64,000 nucleotides of DNA from Trichococcus patagoniensis (GTDB taxonomy: Bacteria > Bacillota > Bacilli > Lactobacillales > Aerococcaceae), in contig NZ_QAOM01000003.1 in assembly GCF_003051085.1 (NCBI RefSeq), positions 124,001 to 188,000 of the forward strand, written 5' to 3'. Below, piece after piece: positions 44,710 through 53,880 of this stretch. The notes beneath the pieces were generated by a model that saw only the letters and a program-made list of their open reading frames with translations, ran no database searches and was not told the DNA's origin. How positions within the stretch are numbered: position 1 is the first letter of the stretch; each line of letters starts with the position of its first letter. Position numbers and translations under genes: made by a program.

Positions 44710-44728
44710 AGAATCTGGTTAGGGCTGC

Positions 44729-45124
44729 TTGTCCGATTCTTTGCGGTTATCGGACAACTTCAGATACGTCTTCGGTCTGCTTGTCCGATTCTTAACAGTT
44801 ATCGGACATCTTCCGTTACCACCGCGCTCTGCTTGTCCGATTCTTTACGGTTATCGGACATCCTCAGATACGTCTGTGCTCCGCTTGTCCGATTCTTTAC
44901 GGTTATCGGACAACTTCAGATACGTCTTCGGTCTGCTTGTCCGATTCTTTGCGGTTATCGGACATCTTCAGATACGTCTGTGCTCCGCTTGTCCGATTCT
45001 TAACAGTTATCGGACAACTTCAGATACGTCTTCGGTCTGCTTGTCCGACTCTTTGCGGTTATCGGACAACTTCAGATTCAACTGCACTCTGCTTGTCCGA
45101 TTCTTTGCAGTTATCGGACATCTT
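44729..45124. repeat. Hairpin array 5 (TTGTCCGAT family, 8 units of 52 bp)
   Basis: Eight units starting at 44729, 44781, 44833, 44885, 44937, 44989, 45041 and 45093, an exact 52-bp period. Each unit has TTGTCCGAT-n11-ATCGGACAA or ATCGGACAT and a 23-base intervening stretch of two alternating types (ACTTCAGATACGTCTTCGG or TCTTCAGATACGTCTGTGC). It starts 19 bases after the glycosylase stop and lies beyond the metY terminator. Confidence 0.95.
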
Positions 45125-45140
45125 CCTATGCGAGCCAAAA

Positions 45141-45166
45141 AAGGCTGTCTACAAATGAGACAACCT
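45141..45166 (-). terminator. Terminator of metY (GTCTCA type)
   Basis: AAGG-CTGTCT-n-GAGACA-ACCTT; the minus strand continues CCTTTTTT. Confidence 0.8.
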
Positions 45167-45181
45167 TGGCTTTGATTTGTT

Positions 45182-46462
45182 TTAGATCTGTGCGAAGGCC
45201 TGATCCAAATCGGCGATGATGTCATCGGCATTCTCGATCCCGATGGAAAGACGGATCATATCCCCGGAAACGCCGGCAGCAATAAGGTCTTCTTCGCTCA
45301 GCTGCGCGTGGGTCGTGCTGGCCGGATGGATGACCAAGGATTTCGCATCGGCAACGTTCGCAAGCAACGAGAATAACTCTAACTTGTCGATCCATTCGAT
45401 GCCGGCTTGTTTGCCTCCCTCGATGCCGAAAGTGAAGATCGAGCCGGTGCCTTTAGGGAAGTATTTGTCGGCTAAAGGCTTGTACTTGCTTTCAGGCAGT
45501 TCCGGATAATTCACCCAGGAAACTTTCGGATGCTTCGCCAGATAAGCGACGACCTTGCGGGTGTTCTCGACATGGCGTTCGACGCGCAGCGACAAAGTTT
45601 CGATCCCTTGCAGCAACAGGAAGGAATCGATCGGCCCGATGCAGGCTCCGGTATCGCGCAGCAATTGCACGCGGATTTTGGTCGTGAATGCACCAGGTCC
45701 CAAATCCGTATAGACCAAACCGTTGTAATGCGCATCCGGCGTCGTGAAGCCAGGATATCTTCCGCTGGCGGCGAAATCAAATTTCCCGGATTCGACGACG
45801 ACGCCGCCCATTGTTGTGCCGTGTCCGCCCAGGAATTTCGTGGCGGAGTGGACCACAACATCGGCGCCGAATTCAAATGGACGGATCAGATAAGGCGTAC
45901 CGAAAGTGTTGTCCACGATCAAAATGATGCCGTGGCTATGCGCGATTTCAGCGACCTTCTCGATATCGATCAGGTTCGTGCTCGGGTTGCCGATCGATTC
46001 GATGAAGATGGCTTTCGTCTTTTCCGTGATGGCCGCTTCGAAGTTAGCCGGATCTTCGGGATCAATGAAAGTTGTTTTGATGCCCAAATTAGGCAAAGTC
46101 GCGCTGAAAAGATTGTAGGTTCCCCCGTAAAGTGTGCTGGCCGCAACGATTTCATCGCCTGCATTCGCCACATTCAGGATCGCATACGTGATCGCAGCCG
46201 AACCTGAAGCGACCGTGACGGCGGATGTGCCGCCCTCAAGCGCAGCAACCCGGGCATCCACAACTGCGGTTGTCGGGTTCGTCAAACGGGTGTAGACATT
46301 TCCGGCATCCGTCAAAGCGAAGCGGCCGGCAGCCTGTTCCGCGCTGTCGAAGACGAAGGCGGTCGTTTGGTAGATTGGCACCGCACGGGCTCCGGTAACG
46401 GGATCCGGCACTTGGCCTGCATGTACTTGCAACGTTTCAAAACTGTAATTTTTCTCTGTCAT
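45182..46462 (-). CDS. metY: O-acetylhomoserine sulfhydrylase
   Basis: 426 residues, Cys/Met-metabolism PLP family. The PLP lysine is in [11 protein letters not shown] near residue 210; length and the insertion [14 protein letters not shown] are those of MetY (O-acetylhomoserine aminocarboxypropyltransferase) rather than the shorter cystathionine gamma-synthases. It makes homocysteine from O-acetylhomoserine and sulfide. A Met T-box precedes it, so both this gene and the methyltransferase at 19964 respond to uncharged tRNA-Met. Confidence 0.95.
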   Translation of the reverse strand: MTEKNYSFETLQVHAGQVPDPVTGARAVPIYQTTAFVFDSAEQAAGRFALTDAGNVYTRLTNPTTAVVDARVAALEGGTSAVTVASGSAAITYAILNVANAGDEIVAASTLYGGTYNLFSATLPNLGIKTTFIDPEDPANFEAAITEKTKAIFIESIGNPSTNLIDIEKVAEIAHSHGIILIVDNTFGTPYLIRPFEFGADVVVHSATKFLGGHGTTMGGVVVESGKFDFAASGRYPGFTTPDAHYNGLVYTDLGPGAFTTKIRVQLLRDTGACIGPIDSFLLLQGIETLSLRVERHVENTRKVVAYLAKHPKVSWVNYPELPESKYKPLADKYFPKGTGSIFTFGIEGGKQAGIEWIDKLELFSLLANVADAKSLVIHPASTTHAQLSEEDLIAAGVSGDMIRLSIGIENADDIIADLDQAFAQI

Positions 46463-46573
46463 TTGTCATCTTTCCCTTCTGATTTTCGATCTATTCTTGC
46501 ATAGCGGTTGCTCTTTGGGTCATTGCCGATTAGCCGAGGTTGCTTCTGTTCATTTTTCTGATTGCTACAAAAA

Positions 46574-46860
46574 GTAAAAAAGCCCTCGTCCCTATATTCC
46601 AACTGATTGAAATACAGGGACGAAAGCTCTTCGTGTTACCACCCATGTTCGTACGGACCTCGCGATCCATACCTTAAAAAGTACGCAAGCTCCCGCTTGT
46701 TATACTCTTGTGCGCTATCGTGCACAAACCGAAGCAACACTATCCGCATTGCTTTGCTCCGAGACCATCTTCGCTTTTTTTCATCATACCCCTTTTCACC
46801 TACCGGGGCTCTCTGGAATGACGATCGAAAGGTACTCTTCTCTTCATCGCTCTTCTATTA
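46574..46860 (-). promoter_or_regulatory. T-box riboswitch, methionine specifier
   Basis: On the minus strand: GGGTGGTAACACGA (46631-46644), terminator GCTTTCGTCCC.../GGGACGAGGGC and T run (46582-46627). Stem I has AGAGAG and a specifier loop GAAGATGGTCTC with ATG at 46766-46768. Confidence 0.93.
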
Positions 46861-46976
46861 AAATTTAATTAAATATAACATCTGTTTCTCACCTTGTCAA
46901 ACAATATATCGGGATGAGCATATTCGATTTGTTTCGCGGGAGTATGCTCTATAATTAATAAAAAGGGGTGATGGAA

Positions 46977-47309
46977 ATGAAATTGACATTTACTGAGAAT
47001 GCCATGCAACGACTGGGAAAATTGGGGATGGCCGAGGAAATCTCTTTGTACATGAGCACAATCTACGGCTGCGGCGGACCAGACAGCAGCATGTTCACGA
47101 TCCGAGCGTACGATACGGAAAACCCATACTACGACACCGTTTTGGACACCAACTTCGGCACGGTCAGAGTCACCCGGGACAGCCTGCAGCAACTGGATGA
47201 AGACAACATCATCGATTTCAACGACAGCAGCTTCTCTTTCGTCCTGAAAAGCAACCGCGGCCTGCTGAACCCGAACATGAACTACGAAAACATGAAGTTG
47301 AAAGATTGA
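46977..47309 (+). CDS. HesB-like iron-sulfur domain protein
   Basis: 110 residues from the ATG at 46977 (MKLTFTENAMQRL), 8 bases after AAGGGG. It matches the Firmicutes branch of the HesB/IscA-like domain (PF01521): MKLTFTENAxxRL at the start and YGCGGPDSSMFTIR. Only one cysteine (C33) remains of the three normally used by A-type carriers, so it may not assemble clusters alone. It is a single-gene unit with its own terminator. Confidence 0.8.
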   Translation: MKLTFTENAMQRLGKLGMAEEISLYMSTIYGCGGPDSSMFTIRAYDTENPYYDTVLDTNFGTVRVTRDSLQQLDEDNIIDFNDSSFSFVLKSNRGLLNPNMNYENMKLKD

Positions 47310-47352
47310 GAAAAGCGACAGCAGATAAAGTGTACATTCCTTCTGACAGCAG

Positions 47353-47387
47353 TGCCCGGCGAACCATGATTTCGCTGGGCATTTTTT
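47353..47387 (+). terminator. Terminator after HesB-like gene
   Basis: TGCCCGGCGAA-n-TTCGCTGGGCA then TTTTTT. Confidence 0.85.
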
Positions 47388-47407
47388 CCTTCGAAAAACA
47401 AAAAAAT

Positions 47408-47457
47408 ACTAAGATCAGTAGTTCAAACCAAAGGTATGGTCAGCGCTACTGATCTTA
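47408..47457 (-). terminator. Terminator of ABC exporter operon
   Basis: CTAAGATCAGTAG and its perfect complement, 13 bp, with a 24-base loop; T run on the minus strand. Confidence 0.8.
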
Positions 47458-47545
47458 GCATGTTTAGTGTCCAGTTAATTTATCATTTTCCTGCTTGTCA
47501 GGCAGTCATTCAATGTCTTCGTACTTTTCTTTTTCGCTACTGCTA

Positions 47546-49408
47546 TTATTCTTCTTCGTCGAATTGGCTGTTGTAGAGGTCGGCGTAGAAGCCGCCTTTC
47601 GCCAGCAATTCTTCGTGGGTTCCTTGTTCGACGATGTCTCCGTTGTTCATGCAGAGGATCAGGTCGGCATTTCTGATGGTCGACAGGCGATGCGCGATGA
47701 TGAAGCTTGTCCTGCCTTGCATCAGCGTATCCATCGCTTTCTGGATCAGTACTTCCGTACGCGTATCGACCGAGCTTGTCGCTTCATCCAGGATCATGAT
47801 CTGCGGATCGGCAAGGATGGCGCGTGCGATTGTCAGCAATTGCTTCTCGCCTTGCGAAACGTTGTTGGCCTCTTCATTCAGAACCATATTGTAGCCATCC
47901 GGCAAAGTCCGGACGAAATGATCCACTTGCGCGGCTTTTGCGGCGGCAATGACTTCTTCATCCGTCGCATCCAGTTTTCCGTAGCGGATGTTTTCCATGA
48001 TGGTGCTGTTGTACAGCCAAGTGTCCTGAAGCACCATCCCGAATTCCGTACGCAGATCGTTGCGGGTAAAATCAGTGAGCTTATGATTATCGATGTAGAT
48101 GGCTCCGCCCGTCAGATCGTAGAAACGCATCAGCAATTTAACCATCGTTGTCTTGCCGGCTCCCGTAGGCCCGACCAACGCCACTTTTTGTCCTTCTTTG
48201 ACATCCGCGGAGAAGTCCTTGATGACCAATTTATCCGGTTCATAACCGAATTTGACATGGTCGAAACGGACATTCCCTTTCACCTCAGCAGTCGCCATTT
48301 CGATTTTTGCTTCGGATACCGTCTCTTCTTCCTCTTCCAAAAACTCGAATATGCGTTCAGAGGATGCCACCATCCGTTGCAGCTGGCTGCCGACTTGAGC
48401 GACTTGCGTCAACGGCTGCGTGAAATTACGTACGTACTGCAGGAAGGCTTGGATATCCCCGATCGTCATTTTTCCGCCGGCTGCCATCGCACCACCCATG
48501 ATGCAGACTACGACATACCCAAGATTCCCGATCAGGCTCATCAAAGGCATCATCAAACCGGAAAGAAATTCAGCTTTGAAGCCGGCTTCGATCAGCTGGT
48601 CGTTTTCTTTATCGAAAGCAGTAATGGATTTTTCTTCACCATTGAATGCCTTCATGACGACGTGTCCGCCGTACATCTCTTCCACATGACCATTGACTGC
48701 ACCCAAATATTTCTGCTGATTGGCAAAGTGCTTCTGGGATTTCGACATGATCAGCACCAACAGCATCATGGAAAGGATCAATACGCCAAGGATGACGAGC
48801 GTCAACGACCAACTGATCGTCAGCATCATGATGAACACACCCGTCAGTGTCGTGATCGAGGTGATGATTTGGGTCAAACTCTGGTTCAAACTTGTATTCA
48901 GCGTATCCACATCGTTCGTGATCCGGGAAAGGACATCCCCTTGGCTGTTCTTGTGGAAATAGGACAGCGGCAGTTTGTTCATCTTTTCCATCAGGTCTTT
49001 CCGTAAGGTGTAGGACACTTTCGCCGAGACACCTGACATCAGGAATCCCTGCAGATAAGAAAAGGCTGCACTCAGAAGATACAAGCCCAATAAACCCAAC
49101 AGGACTTTTCCGATGTAGTCGAAATCGATTGCTCCGGTTCCGCCTGTGAACTGCAGCATGACACCTTCGACCAATTTATCGATGGCCAATGCCATGATTT
49201 TCGGTCCTACGATGCCGAATAGTGAGGATGCGACAGCCAAAATCATGACCACCACGATCGACCATTTAAAAGGTGAAAGATAGGCAGCCAATTTCTTGAA
49301 TCCGCCTTTGAAGTCCTTCGCTTTCACGACCGGCGCGCTCAATCCTGCCATCGGACCGTGGCCTCCGCCGGGACCGCCTTGCGGTCTTTTTTGTTTCATT
49401 TCGCTCAT
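47546..49408 (-). CDS. ABC exporter half, canonical NBD
   Basis: 620 residues: six-helix transmembrane domain (about 35-335) then NBD with Walker A GPTGAGKTT near 420, signature NVSQGEKQLLTIARA near 520, Walker B IMILDEATSSVD and H-loop IAHRLSTI. The catalytic Glu and His are present. It overlaps the upstream partner by 4 bases (ATGA). The two halves form a heterodimeric multidrug exporter of the BmrCD/LmrCD type. A glycine- and proline-rich start (RPQGGPGGGHGPMAG) is unusual. Located last in the marR-ABC-ABC operon. Confidence 0.92.
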   Translation of the reverse strand: MSEMKQKRPQGGPGGGHGPMAGLSAPVVKAKDFKGGFKKLAAYLSPFKWSIVVVMILAVASSLFGIVGPKIMALAIDKLVEGVMLQFTGGTGAIDFDYIGKVLLGLLGLYLLSAAFSYLQGFLMSGVSAKVSYTLRKDLMEKMNKLPLSYFHKNSQGDVLSRITNDVDTLNTSLNQSLTQIITSITTLTGVFIMMLTISWSLTLVILGVLILSMMLLVLIMSKSQKHFANQQKYLGAVNGHVEEMYGGHVVMKAFNGEEKSITAFDKENDQLIEAGFKAEFLSGLMMPLMSLIGNLGYVVVCIMGGAMAAGGKMTIGDIQAFLQYVRNFTQPLTQVAQVGSQLQRMVASSERIFEFLEEEEETVSEAKIEMATAEVKGNVRFDHVKFGYEPDKLVIKDFSADVKEGQKVALVGPTGAGKTTMVKLLMRFYDLTGGAIYIDNHKLTDFTRNDLRTEFGMVLQDTWLYNSTIMENIRYGKLDATDEEVIAAAKAAQVDHFVRTLPDGYNMVLNEEANNVSQGEKQLLTIARAILADPQIMILDEATSSVDTRTEVLIQKAMDTLMQGRTSFIIAHRLSTIRNADLILCMNNGDIVEQGTHEELLAKGGFYADLYNSQFDEEE

Positions 49409-51639
49409 GCTAATTCCTCCTCTGAAAGCTGAGATTTAGCAATTTCTTGATAAGTCTCACAGTTCTTCATCAACGCATCGTGAGTCCCTATCCCGACTAT
49501 CTTCCCTTTATCAAGGACGACAATCTGTTCCGCATCCATGATTGTGCTGATCCGTTGCGCCACGATCACTACCGTGGCATTGTCGGTGTACCCCGTCAGC
49601 GCCGAACGCAAAGCCGCATCCGTCTTGAAATCCAAAGCCGAGAAGCTGTCATCAAAAATGTAGATCGGCGCTTTTTTCACCAATGCTCTTGCGATCGCCA
49701 ACCGTTGCTTCTGGCCCCCGCTGACATTACCGCCGCCTTGCGCGATGGCCGTTTCGATGCCATCTTCCATCGCTGAGATGAAGCCTTCCGCTTGGGCGAC
49801 TTCAAGGGCCTTCATGATGTCCTCAGTGGAGGCATCGTCTTTGCCGTACAAAACATTGGATGCGATATCCCCGGAGAAAAGCATGCCTTTTTGGGGAACA
49901 TAACCGATGTTGCGGCGCAGATCGGCTTGCGTCATTTTCCGGATGTCGACGCCGTCGATTTCGATGGCACCTTCTGAAACATCGTAGAAGCGCGGAATCA
50001 GATTGATCATAGTCGATTTCCCGGAACCGGTCGAACCGATGATTGCCGTCGTTTCTCCTGGTTTTGCGGTGAATGAGATGTCCTTCAAGACATTTTCGCT
50101 CGCCTTCGGATAGTGATAAGAGACATTTTTGAATGTGACGACGCCTTTCCGCTGATCGATTTTTTGCGGTTCGATCGGATCCAGAATGCTTAAGTCCGTA
50201 TCCAACACTTCACCGATCCGAACGGCCGAAACGGACGCGCGCGGCAGGAAGATGAACATCATCGAAATCATCAAGAATGCCATGATGATCTGCATCACGT
50301 ATTGGATGTAGGCCATCATATCACCGATTTGCATCGCGGAATCGGCAACCTGCTTGCTGCCGAACCAAATGATCAAAAGCGAAACCCCGTTCATGATGAT
50401 TGTCATCGCCGGCATCATGAAGGCCATCAGCCGCTGAACGAAGCGATTGGTGTAGGTGTATTCTTCGTTTGCATCATTGAAGCGATTTTCTTCAAATTTT
50501 TCATTACCGAATGCACGGATGACCATCATGCCGGAAAGGTTCTCGCGACTGACCAGATTCAACTTGTCAGTCAAGCTTTGCAATACTTTGAATTTCGGCA
50601 ACGCGATCGACATGATCGTCATCATGACCCCGACGAGGGCAACGACTGCGACGACGATTGTCCATGCCAGCGAAACGCTCTTGTCGATTGCCATGATCAG
50701 ACCGCCTGTGGCCAATATCGGCGCATAACAGAGCATGCGGATTCCGATTGTGATCAATTGCTGGATCTGTTGCACATCATTGGTCGTACGCGTGATCAGG
50801 GAAGCAGTCGAGAAATTATCGAATTCGGCATTGGAAAAACTTTCGACCTTGGCGAAAACATCCCTTCTCATTTTGCCGGACACTTTCGCTGCGATCCGCG
50901 AAGAGAAATACGCGACCGCTACGGAAGCGACGGACACCGCAAGGGCGATGGCGAGCATCTGCGCGCCTTTCGTCATAATGTAGCGGTTCTGTAGCGCGTC
51001 CATATCCATTCCCAATTCTTCATAAAAAAGCTTCGTGAAAAGGATCCCGATTTGGCTGTAAAGCATTGGCTCGGCAGCATCGGCAACGTCCCTCGACTCC
51101 GCAAAAGCTTCTTGCGGCAGCTGCTGCAATTGCGGCAGAAGCGCATAGAGTTGGTCCATATCGACGTTCTCAAAACCACTCTCGGTATCGACTGCGGCAG
51201 CATTTCCTTGCTGTGCGCCCATTTCTTTCATGAACGTCACAAAACTGTAGCTGGCCTTGCTGAAGATGCTCTCCAGCGAGGACAACCGGTCGGGATCGGT
51301 TTCATCCAACACATAAAGATCCGTTTCCTGGCTTTCCGGAAATTCTTCCGTGTACGCTTCAGCTTCAGCCGCTCCGCCTTCAATCAAGGTATAGCTTTTC
51401 TGGAACGTTTCTTTGTCTTCCGTATCCATGAACAGCGTCATGAGCGCAAAGCCATCTGTCGACAGCGCTTCAGGTGCTTCCTGTTCGACGCCTCCGTTCT
51501 GGATGCCGGTATTGACGATGTCACTCATCAGATTCGGCAAACTTAATTCACCGATGGCCTGCCCGAACAAAATCAGCAGGCTGATCAGTATCGTGCCGGC
51601 AAATGGTTTTAAATATTTCATTATCACTTTCATTTGCAA
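49405..51639 (-). CDS. ABC exporter half, degenerate NBD and large extracellular insert
   Basis: 744 residues, about 150 longer than a usual half transporter. The extra is an acidic insert of about 175 residues (46-220) between TM1 and TM2, predicted outside the cell. The NBD has Walker A GSTGSGKST near 535 and signature NVSGGQKQRLAIARA near 633. Walker B reads IFDDSFSALD (Asp for catalytic Glu) and the H-loop reads VAQRISTI (Gln for His), so this is the inactive-site half. An extracellular domain at this place is also described for one BmrCD subunit of Bacillus. Starts 27 bases after marR. Confidence 0.92.
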   Translation of the reverse strand: MQMKVIMKYLKPFAGTILISLLILFGQAIGELSLPNLMSDIVNTGIQNGGVEQEAPEALSTDGFALMTLFMDTEDKETFQKSYTLIEGGAAEAEAYTEEFPESQETDLYVLDETDPDRLSSLESIFSKASYSFVTFMKEMGAQQGNAAAVDTESGFENVDMDQLYALLPQLQQLPQEAFAESRDVADAAEPMLYSQIGILFTKLFYEELGMDMDALQNRYIMTKGAQMLAIALAVSVASVAVAYFSSRIAAKVSGKMRRDVFAKVESFSNAEFDNFSTASLITRTTNDVQQIQQLITIGIRMLCYAPILATGGLIMAIDKSVSLAWTIVVAVVALVGVMMTIMSIALPKFKVLQSLTDKLNLVSRENLSGMMVIRAFGNEKFEENRFNDANEEYTYTNRFVQRLMAFMMPAMTIIMNGVSLLIIWFGSKQVADSAMQIGDMMAYIQYVMQIIMAFLMISMMFIFLPRASVSAVRIGEVLDTDLSILDPIEPQKIDQRKGVVTFKNVSYHYPKASENVLKDISFTAKPGETTAIIGSTGSGKSTMINLIPRFYDVSEGAIEIDGVDIRKMTQADLRRNIGYVPQKGMLFSGDIASNVLYGKDDASTEDIMKALEVAQAEGFISAMEDGIETAIAQGGGNVSGGQKQRLAIARALVKKAPIYIFDDSFSALDFKTDAALRSALTGYTDNATVVIVAQRISTIMDAEQIVVLDKGKIVGIGTHDALMKNCETYQEIAKSQLSEEELA

Positions 51640-51666
51640 TCCCTATTCTTTCCTAGATTATTTGGT

Positions 51667-52125
51667 TTATTCGTGATGCGCATGTCGGTGGTGGCAACCG
51701 CCATCCAAGTTATGCAGCATCTTCTTGAAGCAGCCTTCCATTATGTCCAATTCCTCTTCCGTCAAACCTTCCAGAAGCTTCTTGTTGGCTTCCTTCAAGG
51801 CATTCTTCATTTCTTCGGAGGCCGCAATACTTTTTTCGGTCAGATGGATGCTCTTGGAACGCGCATCCTTAGAGCTGACTGTCCTTACGACAAACTCCTT
51901 CGCTTCCAAACGTTTGATGATTCCGGTTACGGTCGGATTGGAAAGATTGAACTTCTCCTCGATATCTTTTTGGATCACTTCCTCATCCCCACGGCTCTTC
52001 AGATAGAACAGGACGTGCATTTGAGAAGTGGTCAAGTCGATTTTGCCCACTAGTCGGTTTATCGTTTCCTTAAATTGGTTATGCAGCATCGGGATGTACA
52101 CTCCCATCATGTCACGTGATACCAC
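51667..52125 (-). CDS. MarR family regulator with His-rich tail
   Basis: 152 residues from the GTG at 52125 (MVSRDMMG), 8 bases after GAGAGGAG; an upstream in-frame ATG lies on that site. The winged helix is KDIEEKFNLSNPTVTGIIKRLEAKEF. The last residues GGCHHRHAHHE add a possible metal site. It leads the operon with the two ABC exporter genes and is likely their repressor. Effector unknown. Confidence 0.9.
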   Translation of the reverse strand: MVSRDMMGVYIPMLHNQFKETINRLVGKIDLTTSQMHVLFYLKSRGDEEVIQKDIEEKFNLSNPTVTGIIKRLEAKEFVVRTVSSKDARSKSIHLTEKSIAASEEMKNALKEANKKLLEGLTEEELDIMEGCFKKMLHNLDGGCHHRHAHHE

Positions 52126-52279
52126 AGCATTTTCTCCTCTCTGCATAAATATATATAGCACGCTATCTATTATCCACTTATCTGGTTGTAAGTCAATAGA
52201 TTCAACGCGAAAAGAGCCCTTCGGAAAAATTTACGCTATAATGAACTAACGTAATCTGAACAGGAAAGAAGGAATACAG

Positions 52280-52666
52280 ATGCACGATGCAAAAACTATC
52301 CGGAACCGCCTGATCGCCCTTTGCCAGGAGCATGCCCACGTCATCGAGGATTACCCATTCGGTGACTCCGAATGGACCGTCATGCGCCACGAAGGCAACC
52401 GGAAAACCTTCGCCTACATCTATGCGCGCAACGGCGAAATCTGGCTGAACGTGAAGAACACGCCGGAACGGAACGAGTATCTGCGCGAGGCTGTCCCGGA
52501 GATCATGCCCGCCTACCATATGAACAAGACCCATTGGATCACCTTGCGGCTCATTTCCGAGGAGCTGTATCCGATCGCAGACCGGATCATCACGGAAAGC
52601 TACCGGTTGACACAGACCAAACCGCGGAAAAAAGCGGCAGCGCATAATAAAGAGGAAGAGCTTTGA
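52280..52666 (+). CDS. MmcQ/YjbR family protein
   Basis: 128 residues, MmcQ/YjbR family (CyaY-like fold): EDYPFGDSEWTVMRH, then AYIYARNGEIWLNVKNTPERNEYL and NKTHWITL. These proteins are thought to bind DNA through a double-wing fold, with no firm role. AAGAAGG precedes the ATG. A terminator hairpin starts within the stop codon region and serves both this gene and the pseudouridine synthase gene. Confidence 0.88.
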   Translation: MHDAKTIRNRLIALCQEHAHVIEDYPFGDSEWTVMRHEGNRKTFAYIYARNGEIWLNVKNTPERNEYLREAVPEIMPAYHMNKTHWITLRLISEELYPIADRIITESYRLTQTKPRKKAAAHNKEEEL

Positions 52667-52684
52667 TCAGCTCCTCCTCTTTTT
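52648..52684. terminator. Terminator between yjbR-like and rsuA genes
   Basis: AAAGAGGA-a-GAGCT with AGCTC-c-TCCTCTTT; overlaps the yjbR-like stop codon. Confidence 0.8.
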
Positions 52685-52702
52685 GGTTGATTTGCCTTCT
52701 TT

Positions 52703-53422
52703 CTAGCGGAAATACGGCTTCAGTTGTTCCATTTCGGCTTCATTGAGCGGCCGATAGCTCCCCAGCGGAATCGATTCATCCAATTCGATCGGTCCCATCT
52801 TCAGTCGTTTCAGATAGGTGACTTTCTTGCCGACAGAGAGGAACATCTTCTTCACTTGGTGGAATTTCCCCTCGCTGATGTCCAACAGCACGCGGCTTTC
52901 ATCGTCTCCGTGGCTGAGGATGGTCAAATGGGCCGGCTTGCAGGTCGTCCCTCCGTGGAAGACGATCCCTTCAGCGAAGGCTTCCTGATCGGCGGCGGTC
53001 ACAAACTCGTTCACGACGACCTCGTAGCGCTTCGTCACTTTTTTGTGCGGCAGCAACAATTGGTAGCCTAGCTGCCCATTGTCCGTAATCAGCAGCAGCC
53101 CTTCCGTATCCTTGTCCAGCCGTCCCACGGGATAGAGGCCCGGGCGGCGATCGGATGGATCAATCAGGTCGATGACGGTCCGGTTACCTTCATCGGATAC
53201 CGCCGTCACGACGCCGGCCGGTTTGTGCAGCATGTAGTACACATTGGTCCGGTGCGTCAGCGTTTTCCCAGAAACGATGACCGCCTGGATCTGCGGGTCC
53301 ACGTTGTGATTGTCCGCCAGCACGATTTCCCCGTCGATGCTGACCTGTTTGCTTCTGATCAATTTTTTCACTTGTCCTCGCGAACCGTAGCCGCATTCGC
53401 TGAGCAGTTTGTCCAATCGCAT
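52703..53422 (-). CDS. rsuA: 16S rRNA pseudouridine synthase (RsuA family)
   Basis: 239 residues. S4 RNA-binding domain at 1-55 (MRLDKLLSECGYGSRGQVKKLI quoted in part: LSECGYGSRGQVKKLI), then the pseudouridine synthase domain with catalytic aspartate in VGRLDKDTEGLLL near 102. Length matches RsuA, which isomerises U516 of 16S rRNA. Family is certain; RsuA versus RluE/RluB relatives is probable. Array 6 lies upstream. Confidence 0.9.
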   Translation of the reverse strand: MRLDKLLSECGYGSRGQVKKLIRSKQVSIDGEIVLADNHNVDPQIQAVIVSGKTLTHRTNVYYMLHKPAGVVTAVSDEGNRTVIDLIDPSDRRPGLYPVGRLDKDTEGLLLITDNGQLGYQLLLPHKKVTKRYEVVVNEFVTAADQEAFAEGIVFHGGTTCKPAHLTILSHGDDESRVLLDISEGKFHQVKKMFLSVGKKVTYLKRLKMGPIELDESIPLGSYRPLNEAEMEQLKPYFR

Positions 53423-53529
53423 CCATCCTCTTCCTTTCTGTTCTTATTGCAGTTCTTCCATTTTAAGCGGAAAAGATACTTGACGCAAGTTCTCGCAGAA
53501 AATCAGAACACGAATCCATTATGAGCTGG

Positions 53530-53770
53530 TTGTCCGATTCTTTGCGGTTATCGGACAAACTCGGACGCGCTTGGTTGCTGGTTGTCCGATTCTTTGCGGT
53601 TATCGGACAAGCTCGGACGCGCTTGGTTGCTGGTTGTCCGATTCTTCTTGGTTATCGGACAAGCTCGGGCGCCTCTGGTTGCTGGTTGTCCGATTCTTCG
53701 TAGTTATCGGACAACAACGGGCGCCCCTGATCGACGGTTTTCCGATTCTTCATTGTTATCGGACAAACTT
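53530..53770. repeat. Hairpin array 6 (TTGTCCGAT family, 5 units of 52 bp)
   Basis: Units start at 53530, 53582, 53634, 53686 and 53738, an exact 52-bp period. The first four have TTGTCCGATTCTT-n-GGTTATCGGACAA-type cores, identical in stem to array 5 nearly 9 kb away; the intervening stretch differs (CTCGGACGCGCTTGGTTGCT). The last unit is slightly decayed (TTTTCCGAT). It lies beyond the DUF2202 terminator. Confidence 0.95.
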
Positions 53771-53825
53771 GATCACACAATCGCATACGCGCATAGATGT
53801 GCTCAGCCAAGGCAATACGCATGCA

Positions 53826-53868
53826 AAACCAAGCCCCGCGCAAGTTAATCCTGCGCGGGGCTTGGTTT
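53826..53868 (-). terminator. Terminator of DUF2202 gene
   Basis: AAACCAAGCCCCGCGCA and its perfect complement, 17 bp, with a 9-base loop. Confidence 0.9.
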
Positions 53869-53880
53869 GTTGCTTCACAT

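Noticed and set aside
44729-45124. CRISPR-like repeat/spacer look of array 5 (about 29-bp palindromic repeat, 23-bp interval)
   Set aside because: The intervals are near-copies of each other, not unique spacers, the same stem occurs at a second locus, and no cas gene is in the window.
44729-45175. Open frame of 148 codons through array 5
   Set aside because: It exists only because 52-bp units lack stops in some frames; composition repeats and there is no ribosome site.
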